Assembly: GCA_963924555.1 (NCBI GenBank)
Contig: OZ004587.1
Location: forward strand, 2,666,001 to 2,730,000
Source of the DNA: Crambe crambe
Taxonomy: Eukaryota > Porifera > Demospongiae > Poecilosclerida > Crambeidae
DNA length: 64,000 nt
Reading direction: 5' to 3'
Shown here: piece by piece, positions 1 to 11,200 of the stretch
Numbering within the stretch: the first letter of the stretch is position 1
Layout of the letters: each line of letters opens with the position of its first letter
Made by a program: the position numbers and the translations under genes
Notes under the pieces: model-generated
Database searches by the model: none
Told to the model about the DNA's origin: nothing
The model's input: only the letters and a program-made list of their open reading frames with translations

Positions 1-565
1 GTGTTCTGTCTTCAAGTTAGGAGTAGGAGGAAAGTATTCTGGAGTTATGAAGGAAAATACTAAGTATTAGTCCAATGGGGTGATCCGTGCCATCCCTACT
101 TAGGCAAAACCAAATAAATTTATTGCTTCACGGATCCGGCAGGTGTATTTTTTCTGAAATGCAATTAAAATTTTAATATGGGTGTGGTTTAGTAAGATCA
201 CGAGATGTAGTTGGTGCACATGCGCATATGCACAATAATTGTGATGTCATAAATCTGGCGGGCTGCAGAGAGATCGAGATGGCAGAAACTACTTTTGCTT
301 GGTTGTCAGTTACGGTGAAAAGTGGTGTAAAGACTTTAGTGCCCAGAAAAATAGTGAAAATTGGTGCATTTGGGCAGTTTTTAGAAAGTTTAGGGTTTGT
401 GAATCAATCCGTTAAAAAAAAATCAGTATCAAAGAATGAAAGCTTCATCGATCCTGTCCATGAAGTAGAGATCTCCGCTCCTCTAACAGTTTGTGATCTC
501 TGCTTATTATTCTCAGCTAACATGATAAAAATTCAATAGAATTAGTTCTCATAAAATTAGCTTAT
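1..565. other. left edge, no recognised gene
   Basis: No gene is recognised here. A 103-codon plus-strand open frame (228-539) has no family resemblance that I can see and no splice or paralogue support. The first ~110 bases carry a sequence found again at 8326-8393 (shared words include TATTCTGGAGTTATGAA and CCATCCCTACT), so this is dispersed repeat material. Confidence 0.5.
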
Positions 566-579
566 GAAACAAACCACCA

Positions 580-613
580 ACGTTTCGACCAGAATACTCT
601 AGCCTTCATCAGG
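580..613 (-). ncRNA. hammerhead-ribozyme-like motif, probably retroelement-derived
   Basis: Read on the minus strand, this segment has CTGATGA, one A, a 7-bp helix (GGCTAGA paired with TCTGGTC, two G-U pairs, loop GTAT) and then GAAAC. This is the order of the hammerhead core: CUGANGA, stem II, GAAA. Hammerhead motifs are known from Penelope-like retroelements, and similar CTGATGA...CGAAACGT words are common in invertebrate repeats. Against it, the extra A before stem II is not canonical and I cannot draw convincing stems I and III with a cleavage site. It may be a decayed ribozyme or only a sequence relic. Confidence 0.3.
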
Positions 614-717
614 GTGATACAAAAAATGCACACAGAAACGTCCTTATATAGCTACGCTCGTTATCTAGACAACGCACATGCAAACGCCTATGGATATTAT
701 ATTATACGTAGAATGCC

Positions 718-885
718 AATACCTGAAGTCATAAACACTATTTCCCTAAGGCTTTAAGCGTAGAACGCTTAAAACGCTGCTCTTCTGAAGTTCAGAAGAG
801 CAGCGTTTTAATAGGGATGTAGGTCTAGAACTTCAAGGTTGACGCTTAAAGCCTTAGGGAAATAGTGTTTATGACTTCAGGTATT
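718..885. repeat. long hairpin (foldback element)
   Basis: Two 44-base arms (718-761 and 842-885) are nearly perfect reverse complements, starting AATACCTGAAGTCATAAACA. Inside them lies a second palindrome with 19-bp arms and a one-base loop (771-809, around GCTGCTCTTCTGAA). The double hairpin structure is typical of a foldback MITE. No coding sequence is present. Confidence 0.8.
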
Positions 886-889
886 GTAA

Positions 890-1136
890 TAATAATAGAG
901 AAGAAGAAGAATCCAGCGATTTACCTGCTTGCCGTATTTCTGAAACGGTAAGCTCTCTGGTCCTGAAACTTTGTCTGCACATTGTAGTAGGCTCTAGTAG
1001 GCTGGATAATCATTCACAGTAGCTTTTGTTAGGTCTAAGTGGGGGAACTAGAATTTCACTTTTGTATTAGTCTATAGGCGGCGCGCGCGGCCGTCCGAGT
1101 CATCCCTACATAGAGAGGGTAGCACTCTCTGATAAT
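890..1136. repeat. dispersed repeat, inverted copy at 34788-35020
   Basis: About 240 bp recur in opposite orientation at 34788-35020. Shared words include CCAGCGATTTACCTGCTTGC, GGCTGGATAATCATTCACAG and CACTTTTGTATTAGTCTATA. Both copies finish in the short stem AGAGAG..GCACTCTCTGAT next to CCCTACAT. The constant end suggests a transposed unit. Confidence 0.75.
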
Positions 1137-1381
1137 GGCAAACACAAATTCAAACACTAAATACAACCTGTGACTTTATTAATGCTGATTTTTACAGCCT
1201 GTTGTTTGTCAAACCATCCCTGTGTGATGGGCATAGCTAAATCCTCACTGGTTTGGTGTTGAAGTTTATATCCAGAAATTGATATGCAAACATTAAATTT
1301 GGAAATGAATAATTTAAAAAATGTCCCCTTTTGGCCACTCTATGGTTGACTCTGGGCCCCACCTGCTGGTACTTTACTTAC

Positions 1382-3221
1382 AATTATCAATAGCATTTGC
1401 AAGATCACTTCTTCCACAACTTCTGTATGCTTGCACAACATCGCATACGCAGGGCTTATTGATTGAATCTGCAGAATCAAGTGAAGAAGTAGCTACGTAT
1501 TTTGATGATAATTATAACATAAACTAGTAGGATATAGGCAATATAGACATGCATTCAAGCACCAGGAAACAAGTTAGTATCAACTGTTGCATCATAGCTA
1601 TTCTTAAACCAATCTATTTGTAGATACAGTCAATACTGATTGCATGGTATCAAAGGTAGCTAATAGCTAATTCATTAGCTAACTGTCAGTGTGTCTCCAA
1701 CTTTTTGAAAACTACTTCAAGGATGTAAGCTCCAGAGGTGTTGGAAGCAAGATTCGATTGGTCAGGCCCGAATTTGAAATGTAATCCCACAGACCACTGA
1801 ATCTCTATAACCGGCTCTGGGAAAACCCTCCGTCGGGTGAAAATTAAAAAAATTTTGTTATGGTAAAATTTATTATCTATGGCCCTTTGGCTCTTTATTG
1901 CGCAAATTTCAAAGCTATACCTTTTATGACGCCTGAGGAACAGCTCTTAGAAAGATCGAGGTAGCGTCCATTAGCGTTATTGTTTTTTCGAGAAAAGCTG
2001 ACTAAGCAACGTGAACATTATTTCCGGACATGCCCGTGGACTAGTAAATTGACGGTGGGTGGGGTTTCGAACTGTAGTTAGTAAGAAGCTAGTTTCTTGC
2101 CTTTTGGCTCGAGAAAGGTCCAACCGAAGCTCCGAGAAGAGAAGCAAGGTACCGAAGGTAGTGCAGATAGCTTAGTAAGTTCATATTTCCCAGCGCATAA
2201 GCTGGAAAGCCTGCCTAAAGTTCAATGAATTTCAGCCTGACTAGAATCTCCGTGCACGAAGCTTCAATGGCTGACTAGCTAACTTTAGCGCTTCATTTGA
2301 AGCCTTTGTACTTGTAGTCTGAGCTCCAAACTTCATCTGTGCTTTGTTCAAGGATCATATTTGTCATTTATGCTTAAAAAAAATTTTTGCCAAATTTTGG
2401 CACTGCCAACTAAACGTGCTCATATCTGATAATTGATTTTTGCGCCGGACGGAGGGTTTTCCCAGAGCCGGTCACATTGAGCATCTTTCTTTTATTTTTG
2501 ATTGCTATAGCTACTTAATAACCTTGTTTTCCCAAAAATATTGATCAGGCCTAGGCCTGACTGGCCTGGCCTGTTCCACTGCCTATGAGCTCTATCCACC
2601 CAGCTAAATTACATCCAAACCACACCCATCAAGACAATGATTTTCAGTTTATAAACATCGATTCTTGAGTTTGGTTCAGTAATGATAAAGTGGTTTTCTT
2701 GCACTTCTTGAGAACTCTGTTGAAAAAAGAATCATAGCAACACTCCACACCACTTCTAAGTTTGAGTGGACTGTTTGCTTACTGCATGCAGTTCATGCTC
2801 AAAATCAAAGCATGATATAGCTGTCTGGCCAAATCCAGGACAAACACCAGGACACAGGACAAAATCAACAAATCCAGGACTCTCCTGGACATTCCAGGAC
2901 AGTTGGAGCCTATTGTGTGTACTGTAGCTTTGTGTTGGACTAGCCTCTGTCTTATCAATATGTGCATGTGTTGCTGATCGGCCAGAGACTAGCTATATAG
3001 CTTTCATTGAACTCTAAAATTAAGGTTTAGAGTTTAAAGTTCTAACCATAATTATAATTATTCTCAAGCACTTACATCTGTCTATTGCAACCAGTGAGGC
3101 CGTCCCACACAATAACTAATTGAGCACATCGAATGTCGCTTGGACTTGCCGGTGGAATGTTTTGGGAGACGGTCACTGCAAGAGCACATGATAAAATCAA
3201 TCCTGCCAGAAAGATCTTCAT
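1382..3221 (-). pseudogene. decayed C6-TM-PY gene, exons 1 and 2
   Basis: Exon 1 (3076-3221) starts with the family signal peptide MKIFLAGLILSCALAVTVSQ and ends at a GTAAG donor. Exon 2 (1382-1468) lies between a CTGCAG acceptor and a GTAAGT donor. Both match the family, but each is 10 bases shorter than in its paralogues (146 instead of 156; 87 instead of 97). The exon 2 loss removes the first exon 2 cysteine and breaks the frame; the exon 1 loss lies just before the donor. Joined as in the paralogues, the frame meets a stop about four codons into exon 2. Exon 3 would lie left of the window. It is probably not a functional gene, unless other splice sites are used. Confidence 0.7.
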
Positions 3222-3548
3222 TTTTTTCTCGACGGCTAGAGTGAAGTGCTTGGATGATCAGTTAGAATCTCACCACAACTAGTTGCAACTAACTCATGTG
3301 AATACGCATGCGCAACCAACCGGGCAGTGCGCGCGGTATAGGGCGGAGCGATCATAATAACTTAAATGCATTCTATGTAGCTATTAGCTAGCTACATATA
3401 TTAGCTACAAATATTAGCGCAATGGAGCATCAGATTGACCATAGGTAGAAGTTAGAAAACTCAGCATTAAGCAGACACAAATTTGCGTCAGTATTATCAG
3501 TATTATACTGACAGTGTCTGCTTGTAATGCTGAGTTTATGCTAATTGG

Positions 3549-3630
3549 TTATGGATCATAGGTACCCATTGGAGTGGAGGAATATGTAGAATTGGAAGCA
3601 GTAGTAGATATTGCTGGTGATTCTGACTGG
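3549..3630 (-). pseudogene. fragment of a type III tail exon
   Basis: On the minus strand this reads a Ser/Ala/Thr-rich tail, QSESPAIS...STPMGTYDP, then a stop. It matches the tail at 51812-51905 (QSESPAIS...STPMGAYDP) with a six-base in-frame difference. The transmembrane part is absent here. It sits upstream of the decayed exon 1 at 3.2 kb, as the larger type III copy sits upstream of gene 5 exon 1, so both came along with a duplicated block. The plus strand is also open (ending ...GDSDW), but the family orientation favours the minus strand. Confidence 0.55.
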
Positions 3631-3866
3631 TAAGTGGTACACTGTAAAAATGAAAGTGTACATGTACTGCACACTATTACAATCAGTTTATAAAACCTCC
3701 AAGATAAGGACAACCTCCGAGATAAGGATAAAGGTCTTTTCCCCCGAGTGTCCTCTATTTGGAGGGACGTCCTATACTGTAAACTAATATAATGCTACTA
3801 AAGAATTACTGTATTTAACAAAGTGCAGTCAATCTGCGTGATACTTTCTTTCTCTTTAAAATACAG

Positions 3867-5660
3867 TTGGGATCCTTGCCAGCTTTGACAGCATTAGCCA
3901 TGGGCAGTGCAAACTATTTCATAACCAGCAGTTCACCATCGGCATCACCTCCTCCATCGTTTTTGGACTTCTCCCTAGGCTCTCCGGGGTTCGTCGGTGT
4001 CCTCTCAGCCCTCGCCCTCATTCTGGAAGTGTCTTTTATCATTATCCGGGTCCTTAACTTTGGATTTGTCAACTCCAACATGATGCCCTTCAGTATTATT
4101 GTGAGTTTCACAGATTAAATTTTCAGTTAGCCCATTTCATAAGCCACTCATCACTTGCATGAATAGTAAAATATTAGCTACTGTAGATGAATACAACAGA
4201 ATTGATGAACGCTTATGAATCATGTAAAATTGTTATGGCTTGTTTTCCATTTTATTGAAACATATGTAGCTAGCTAGTACTAGATGAATGCAACAGAAAA
4301 ATGAAAGCACCATAAAGTGCTAACCCTCTGTGCACACTATAATTGTGTGTGTTTGCAGATATTGTGATAAGGAAGAGTATTAAGTATTTTATTTTGAATC
4401 AATCATCTATAAAGCATTCCATACTGTTGAGCTAGCTAGCAGTATCTGTAGCTACTACAGATTCCACATTCTCATTATCAGTGCCTGCATGTAATAATAT
4501 ACTCTGAAGCTGTCGTAGACTTGTAATTAAAGATACTCCAGCTATATATCTATGAGATTTATGCTGTTGCTCTAATCAACTCACCCTGTAGTATAGCCTA
4601 GATGGAGTAGATAATGGTCAGCAGTACAGAGTGTGCATTATATGGATATAGGCTATAGTATACTACGGAGCTGGAATCGTGCCCTTCTTTTTAGAATAAA
4701 GCCAAAAATCCACTCAATTTAAACACTCAAGAGTATTTATTGTCTAGACATCGTTAAGACTGAAGTTGAAGCGTGATATAAAAGTGCTGCTGGCTCTGGA
4801 ACAGACAGACAGAGACAGACAGACAAACCGAGTACTATAACCCTTGCGCATGTGCAGAGGGTTAATAATCACTGTATGTAGTCTACACTTATTGCATGAC
4901 TGTAAAGTAAGGCTTAAAATGGATTTATTTGTTGTAGGCTACTAGCTAAATGGTCTGTTATTATTAACGTTCACTCCCTCCATAATTATACATGTAGATG
5001 ATTTTCTTTGAGCTCAACCTCGTTCTTGCCTACATTGCCGGGTCCATAGTTAATGGTATAACTGGCGGCCTCATCTGGTATCCATATTTCAATCTTCTCA
5101 CAGTTGCTGTCAACGTTGCTGGAGGAGCATTCTTTGCTACTTGTGTGAGTTATCTGAAATACAGCAGGACCTCACTAGTAAGACCACCCAGTATGGGACT
5201 GCCCAAATAACAAAGGTGGTGTCAGTTCTGCTAGTGTTATCATTGGGGGACAGAATATCAGTGGTCTTAGTATTGTGGTCATCATGAGGTGAGATTACAC
5301 TGGCTACTGTATTACAGAAACTAGGGTAATCAGCGAGTGAAGCAGTGAAAATGTACGAACTCATATGTCCCTAAGTGGCAGGCATGTAATTGCAGGAGTA
5401 CATGGAAAAGCACGTCTATAATGACTACATTTGTGTCAACATTTCCCCCCGCATAATATATTTCACATTGTTGATTCTTCATGATAAAATTGTAGCTATA
5501 CCCCTATTTTGCTTATGTAAGTAAGTAACCACATTATGATATTCATGCTTCCTGATTAGTTATTGACTAGTTAGTTGTGGTTGCTGTTAGTATTATTTTT
5601 GTAAAGAGACAGGTTAGACGAAGTGTGATGGCACTGAATAGATCAGGGGTGGAGGTTTAG
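3867..5660 (+). CDS. MARVEL-like four-helix membrane protein (5' end missing)
   Basis: Two internal exons with good splice sites are visible. The first (3867-4100, 78 codons) follows TTTAAAATACAG and ends at GTGAGT; the second (4998-5144, 49 codons) follows ACATGTAG and ends at GTGAGT. Both are phase 0. Joined, they give the end of a helix (PALTALAMGSANYFIT), a Ser/Pro loop, helix 2 (GFVGVLSALALILEVSFIII), a short loop, helix 3 (MIFFELNLVLAYIAGSIV) and helix 4 (NLLTVAVNVAGGAFFATC). This four-helix layout is that of the MARVEL family (MAL, plasmolipin, CMTM, synaptogyrin type), which works in vesicle and apical membranes. The last exon is uncertain: a start at 5613 gives VRRSVMALNRSGVEV and a stop at 5660, and a start at 5591 gives YYFCKETG and a stop at 5617. 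I could not place the first exon. The intron 4101-4997 holds nothing recognisable. Confidence 0.5.
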
Positions 5661-6290
5661 TTTAGTTTAGGTTGGGTTGGGGGTAGGGGGTACGTATCTA
5701 AATTGGAACATAGCAGTAACATTGGCCTTTCAACTGCTCGATTTATTCTGGTGTAGTGAACGAAACATCTAGCTAAATACAATGATATAATGTATGTCCC
5801 TGCAAAGAACATAATGATAATTATGCTCATCCTAATTTGCTGTAGGAAGCACAGTGGCCACAGATGCCACTTTTTTTTGGGCCAGGACTGGAAAAAGTTC
5901 ATGCACGATAGTGCTCAAAGGTCTTAACCATACCCCTAATCACACCCAAGGCCTCTCCATAGTATAGTATCTATGATTCAATGCAGGAGTGTGCAATAAG
6001 TATTAATTATTAAGACATCACTACCAGGGATATACCCATACTAATAAGCAGCCACCCACCCACCCTTGGGAGACTCATTGTTGAACATACCCCTCCTAAT
6101 CCCACTTTCATTTGGGAGGAGTGGGCCTCTATGAACGAGACAGTATACAACTACCTTTAAACTTGTGTTTCATCTTTCATTTATCCATCGTTCTTGTCTG
6201 GCATGATGGAGAACTAGTTGTTGAGCCACTCAAATTTAACTTGTTCTCTGTGTCTAGACTAGGAGGTTCAGTGCTTCGGTGTTCAGATCA

Positions 6291-6328
<38 letters not shown>

Positions 6329-6847
6329 GGGTCTTCAGTGCTTGGGAATGGAAGATGGGAAGAAATGAAGATCACTCCCTGAGAGACCTGCATCTGGCTT
6401 GGGCTCTTCAATTGTCCATATGCGTATCTTCTCCATTCTTACTCAGTGCCAAACCCACACAAATAATAGATCTGTACTCATGTGCAGTGGTGGTCATACA
6501 GGGAAGGGTGTGGGAGCCCTCCTGTGCGAAGCGCAAAGCCAAAGATGCTTATTACTCTGAAGTATCCCAAATTGGTCCTTAATTACTCCCTTTGGTGACT
6601 ACATGTAACAACCTGCGGTCACTAAAGGGAGTAGCCTTGGGGGGAGGGCCTGCACCCCCCCCCCCCCCCCCCCCCCCAGTAGATGAGATCCTGCTGGGAA
6701 CTATATTAGATGTCACCAGACCTTTATTGCATATGTATATTATTGTAATATTCTTATTGTAAGTTAAACACAGGGAAAGTAATAACTACATGTAGCTACA
6801 ATAAATCAAGTCAAATCATTCTAATTCAGTGTCCCAAGCAATATATG
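5661..6847. other. gene-free spacer 3' of gene 1
   Basis: No gene is seen. The segment around 6090-6480 is a paralogue of 24720-24830 and 38230-38470, which are the 3' flanks of the neighbouring family members. In this copy a short G-rich word has expanded into a 35-base G run (6293-6327), and a 23-base C run lies at 6655-6677. The block before 6693 ends CAGTAGATGAGATCCTG, resembling the end of the element at 35502-35796. TTTATT at 6723-6728 is AATAAA on the minus strand and could be the polyadenylation signal of gene 1. Confidence 0.5.
6293..6327. repeat. 35-base poly-G run
   Basis: This is an uninterrupted G tract. The paralogous position near 38296 has only a five-G run followed by a three-G run, so this is a local expansion. 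It could form a G-quadruplex on the plus strand, and its length may be unreliable in assembly. Confidence 0.9.
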
Positions 6848-8236
6848 TTACTGCTGGGGAGGGTATTTCTGTGGATTAGCATAAGGTGGAGGGGCCATCT
6901 TTTGTAAGGTGTTAGGGCAGGCCTGCTGTGATGATGAAGTCACAGCATAGGGAGCTGCTGACATGGTGGCAGTAGTGGTGGTGCTGCGAGTCCTGCGGCG
7001 ATAACATACCACAATGCTGATGATAGTGATGGGAACGACAATTAGGAGAAGGAAACCAGTAACACTCAAACCCACTATAAGTCCAATAGGGGCTACTTGA
7101 TCACATACTGCAGAGAGATGACAATTATGATTCATTATAATAATCATTAATTCCTACAGAACTGCATAGATTAACTAACTTATTTCTGTACAACATAAAT
7201 GAATGCTACCATGTACTAATAGTGTTCTTTGAGGCATCTAAGATAATTTTGCAGCTACAAAGAAAATTTTCCAATTGATACTTGGCCCATGCCTTCACCA
7301 TTCAAGGTAGCTATTGCAATCAGGTCAGTTCGAAGTTTGAACTAGTTAAAACAGTACCGATTAATACGTAGTAAGGACAGTGGATCGGACTTAACTGACC
7401 ACTGACCTAATGAGATTCTTTCTAGAATAGCTATGTAACTATCTCAGTTACTTAAATCACGATATCAATTCAACATGGAATTATTTAAAAGAAAAGTAGG
7501 GATGGCTGTGTGCAGTTCAAAAAAGTTCAGCAACAAGTGAACTTTAGTCAAGTAACCCCTTACCCATCACCTACTATGAGCCAACTATTCCTACTTCACT
7601 CCCTTTATATCTATGTCATGGGAGTGAAGTAGGAGTAATTGGGGGTGACTTGATTGAAGTTCACTCACTTGTTACTGAACTTTTTTGAACCGCACACAGC
7701 CATCCCTACTTATCTTTCCTTTACTTATATATCTGATGTAATGCTCTATTTATAGGCAACTAGATGCTGTGATCCTGCTATCAAAAGTTATAAAGTCATA
7801 AAATAGTGTAGCTATGTAGTTCATTGGAGGTTTCATCATAATAATTATTGTATGAGGCGAAACGAATCTGATCTGGAAGGACTAATGCTTTCTATACAGA
7901 TTACCATTAACCTAAATTTTTATAATTTTTAAGGCCTTTACTGATATGTACCTGATATACTGTTGCACCAAGGCTTGATTCATAACCAGACTAGTGCCTA
8001 GGGTTTATGCTCTGAGCATCGAGAGACCAAGAGAGAAAGGTAATGATAGATTTGCTAGTCAGTTGTGAGGTCAAGGTCAAAGAATCATGTGTACAAGGTG
8101 GGGCATAAAAATGTCTGCCACGTTGTAAGTTGAAAAGTAGCAAGTTAGAAAAATGACATGCTATTTTGAACATGTCGAGTTAAAGGTAAAAAATTATAGC
8201 ACAGTCAACTTTGAGTAGTGAATCATTTCTGAAATA

Positions 8237-8269
<33 letters not shown>

Positions 8270-11200
8270 GGCCAGATGAAAATGAAGTCGCTGTAAAATT
8301 ATTCTGCTCTTCATAGTTGCTGTCTGTAGGAGGGATGTATTCTGGAGTTATGAAAGTATTAGTCCAATGGGGAGATCCATGCCATCCCTACTCAGAGAGT
8401 ACTATCGTACTCTCTGATTTAGCTATAACAATAGAAAAAATGTAGAATGTAATACTTGGTCCATATTTTGCATGCAACTAAACTGTTAAGAAACAAAGTT
8501 ACATTTAGCTTTTGCCTAGAGCTAAACCAGAATTTGTATAACTGGCAGCCTCATAATGGATAAATAGAAAAGTAAATATAAATCAATAAAATTTATAATG
8601 GGTTCAACATCACACCCACACACTTCAGAGATAAGTTACTCAGACCACAGTGGAGGACTTATCTACAATCAATAATCTCCTAAAAACTAGGGAAAATGGG
8701 GCAGTTACTGAGAGGCTATTACTGCTTGAAGCTAAAAAGACAAAAATTATTTACAACATTGAAAATTGTTTCACACCCTTCCTTTGCATACTTATAAGAC
8801 TATTATGGATCAATCTTCTATATATGACCTAGCTTCCTAGATACACAGCCTTAAAATGAACTGCTGAAAGTGCTGATCACTTCAGTTATTGAAAATTCCC
8901 TTCTGCATTTATGGCTGTGTACAGTTCAAAAAAGTTCAGCAACAAGAGAGTGAACTTCAGTCAAGTAACCCCTTACCCATCACCAACTACAAGCCAACTA
9001 TTCCTATAGCTACTTCACTCCCAAGTTGTTACTTGACTAAAGTTCACTCTCTTTTTGCTATACTTTTTTGAACTGCACACAGACATCCCTTTTTTTATTT
9101 AGAATATTATATTTTTTCCTTTACTTGTTCATATCTTTTTTGAGGTAGCTATAGGTAACTGGATGCTATGATCCTGCTATCAAAAGTTAAAGTTCACATA
9201 CTGTAGCTATGTAGTTCATTGGAGGTTTCATCATAATATTGTATGAGCCAAAATGAATCTCATCTGGAAGGACTAATGCTATCTATACAGTTTATAGCTA
9301 ACAAGGTTACCATTGACCTAATTTTGTATATAATTTTCAAGGCCTTTACTGATATGTACCTGATAGCTATACTGTTGCATCAAGGGTTGATTCATAACCA
9401 GACTAGTGCCTAGGGTTTACGCTCCGAGCATCAAGAGAGAAAGCTACAAGGTCAAGATCCAAGAATCACTTGTACGGGGTGGGGCATAAAAATGTCTGCC
9501 ACGAAACTAGCAAGTTGGAAAATGATGTGCTATTGTCAAGTTGAAGGTAAGGATTATAGCACAGTCAATTTTGAGTAGTGTGGTATAAAAAGCATTTGAA
9601 TGAACCATTTATGAAATAAGGGTCATTCCATTTAATTTCAACCACACTTTACAAGTGACCCCTTCAGAATTCTACCAAACTCAGTACATATGTAGCGTAC
9701 AGTAAGACATTAGCCCACATAAAAATTTAGGACTTCCTCGTGTGGCTTCTGAGTTACGGCCTTTCATTCTTAACTGGAATTCCAGCTATGTAAACTGTAT
9801 GGTATTGCTCATCCCTTATTTGGCAGGAGACTCAAAAACTGTTTCAAGATCTGGAAGTTTCTTTCTACATGAGTCACACAAATCTTATATATATGAAAGG
9901 AAAAAAAAATTATGCAGGCCATGTAGGGTTAGCCTGTACTTTAACAGTTTCTGTCAACAAAAATCAAAATAATGCTGCCTTCAATAATCCCTACATCACT
10001 GCCTCCCACCAAGCTGCTTTAATTGTTCATGTCAGTATAAAAGTGTTCTGCTTGGGGTTTAGGCAGTGATGTAGGGATTATTATTGAAGGCAGCATTATT
10101 TTGATTTTTGTTGACAGAAACTGTTAAAGTACAGGCTAACCCTACATGGCCTTTTTATTTAGCATAAATTTTTTTCCTTTCACTTATTTGCTTACTTTTT
10201 GTATGACCTTATTTTCAAGTAAAAATCAATTAATAGCTAGTTGGCACGCGCGTACGTGCACGTGATAATGACAGACGCGCGCACATGATTTTAAAATGGC
10301 TGACTTAGTTATAATGAAAAGTCGTTCGATATGAGTGTAGTGGCGGATTTAGGGTGGTTCCTAGGGTTCCATGGAACCCCCCTTTCATACAATAAGGCTG
10401 GCAGAGTCTTGGCAGAGACCCTAAGCAACTTATAAGAGTCTCCTAACCTACGTACTACTAATTCGATCTTCTTATTCTACGATCGATCGCGGGCTCCGCC
10501 TTTTCCGGAACTGTTTAGCTAGAAAGGGAATTTCCCACTGCTGTTTAGCTAGAAAGGGAATTTCCCACTGCTACACATGTTGTTTATAAGCGCCAACAGC
10601 ACAACAGCACTGCCAACAGCTAGCTAGCGGGCTATACAGCCTATAATTTATAATTATTATAGTGGGTAAAGTTTAACCAAAAGGGTGTGGTTAGGTAAAG
10701 TGGGCGTGGCTATGCTAAAAATTTTTCCGCGCTTACAATTGGAACCTTCCTTTCCATTTTTCTAGATCCGCCGCTGGAGTGATCATTTTGAAGGGAAACT
10801 ATGGATATAACGATGGTAAAAGCACACTGTGTGGTTATAACTGCACAAGTTGATATGAATTTCATTGTCGTATGTGAAAGGATCATGGAGTTACAGCCAT
10901 CAAAGAAGATGAATCTGAATCATAAAAATTTTAGATTTAGGCGGCGGCTGGTGCCGATCGTTGACGCTGTTCTGGAGGAGTTTGAGCAGTCATATCATCA
11001 TCTTCTGCATTGTTTTCCAGATGTAAGAAGTTTAGTTGAGCCTGTACCAAGAATAGAAGAGATGCCAGAGAGTCTAGTTTGTATTATTCTAATGAGAGAA
11101 GCCACACCCATTCCGTGCTAACCCTACATGTACATAGAGAGTGCTACTGCACTCTCTGATATATTTGTGTCATACCCAGCCCTAAGATCAAGGAATGTGC

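Noticed and set aside
228..539. 103-codon frame at the left edge
   Set aside because: No recognisable domain and no paralogue; its neighbourhood is dispersed repeat. It could be a real exon, but nothing in the sequence supports that.
3559..3630. Plus-strand frame VPIGVEEYVELE...GDSDW as an upstream exon of the MARVEL-like gene
   Set aside because: It ends at a plausible GTAAGT donor (3630), but its phase leads to an immediate stop in the exon at 3867, and the minus strand reading belongs to the gene family.
6112..6582. 156-codon frame with a poly-Gly centre
   Set aside because: It exists only because the 35-base G run is readable; the paralogous spacers are not open.
10801..11121. 106-codon plus-strand frame beginning MDITMVKAHC
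   Set aside because: It lies inside a dispersed repeat; the second copy (18620-18930) is not open, and no domain or splice support is seen.
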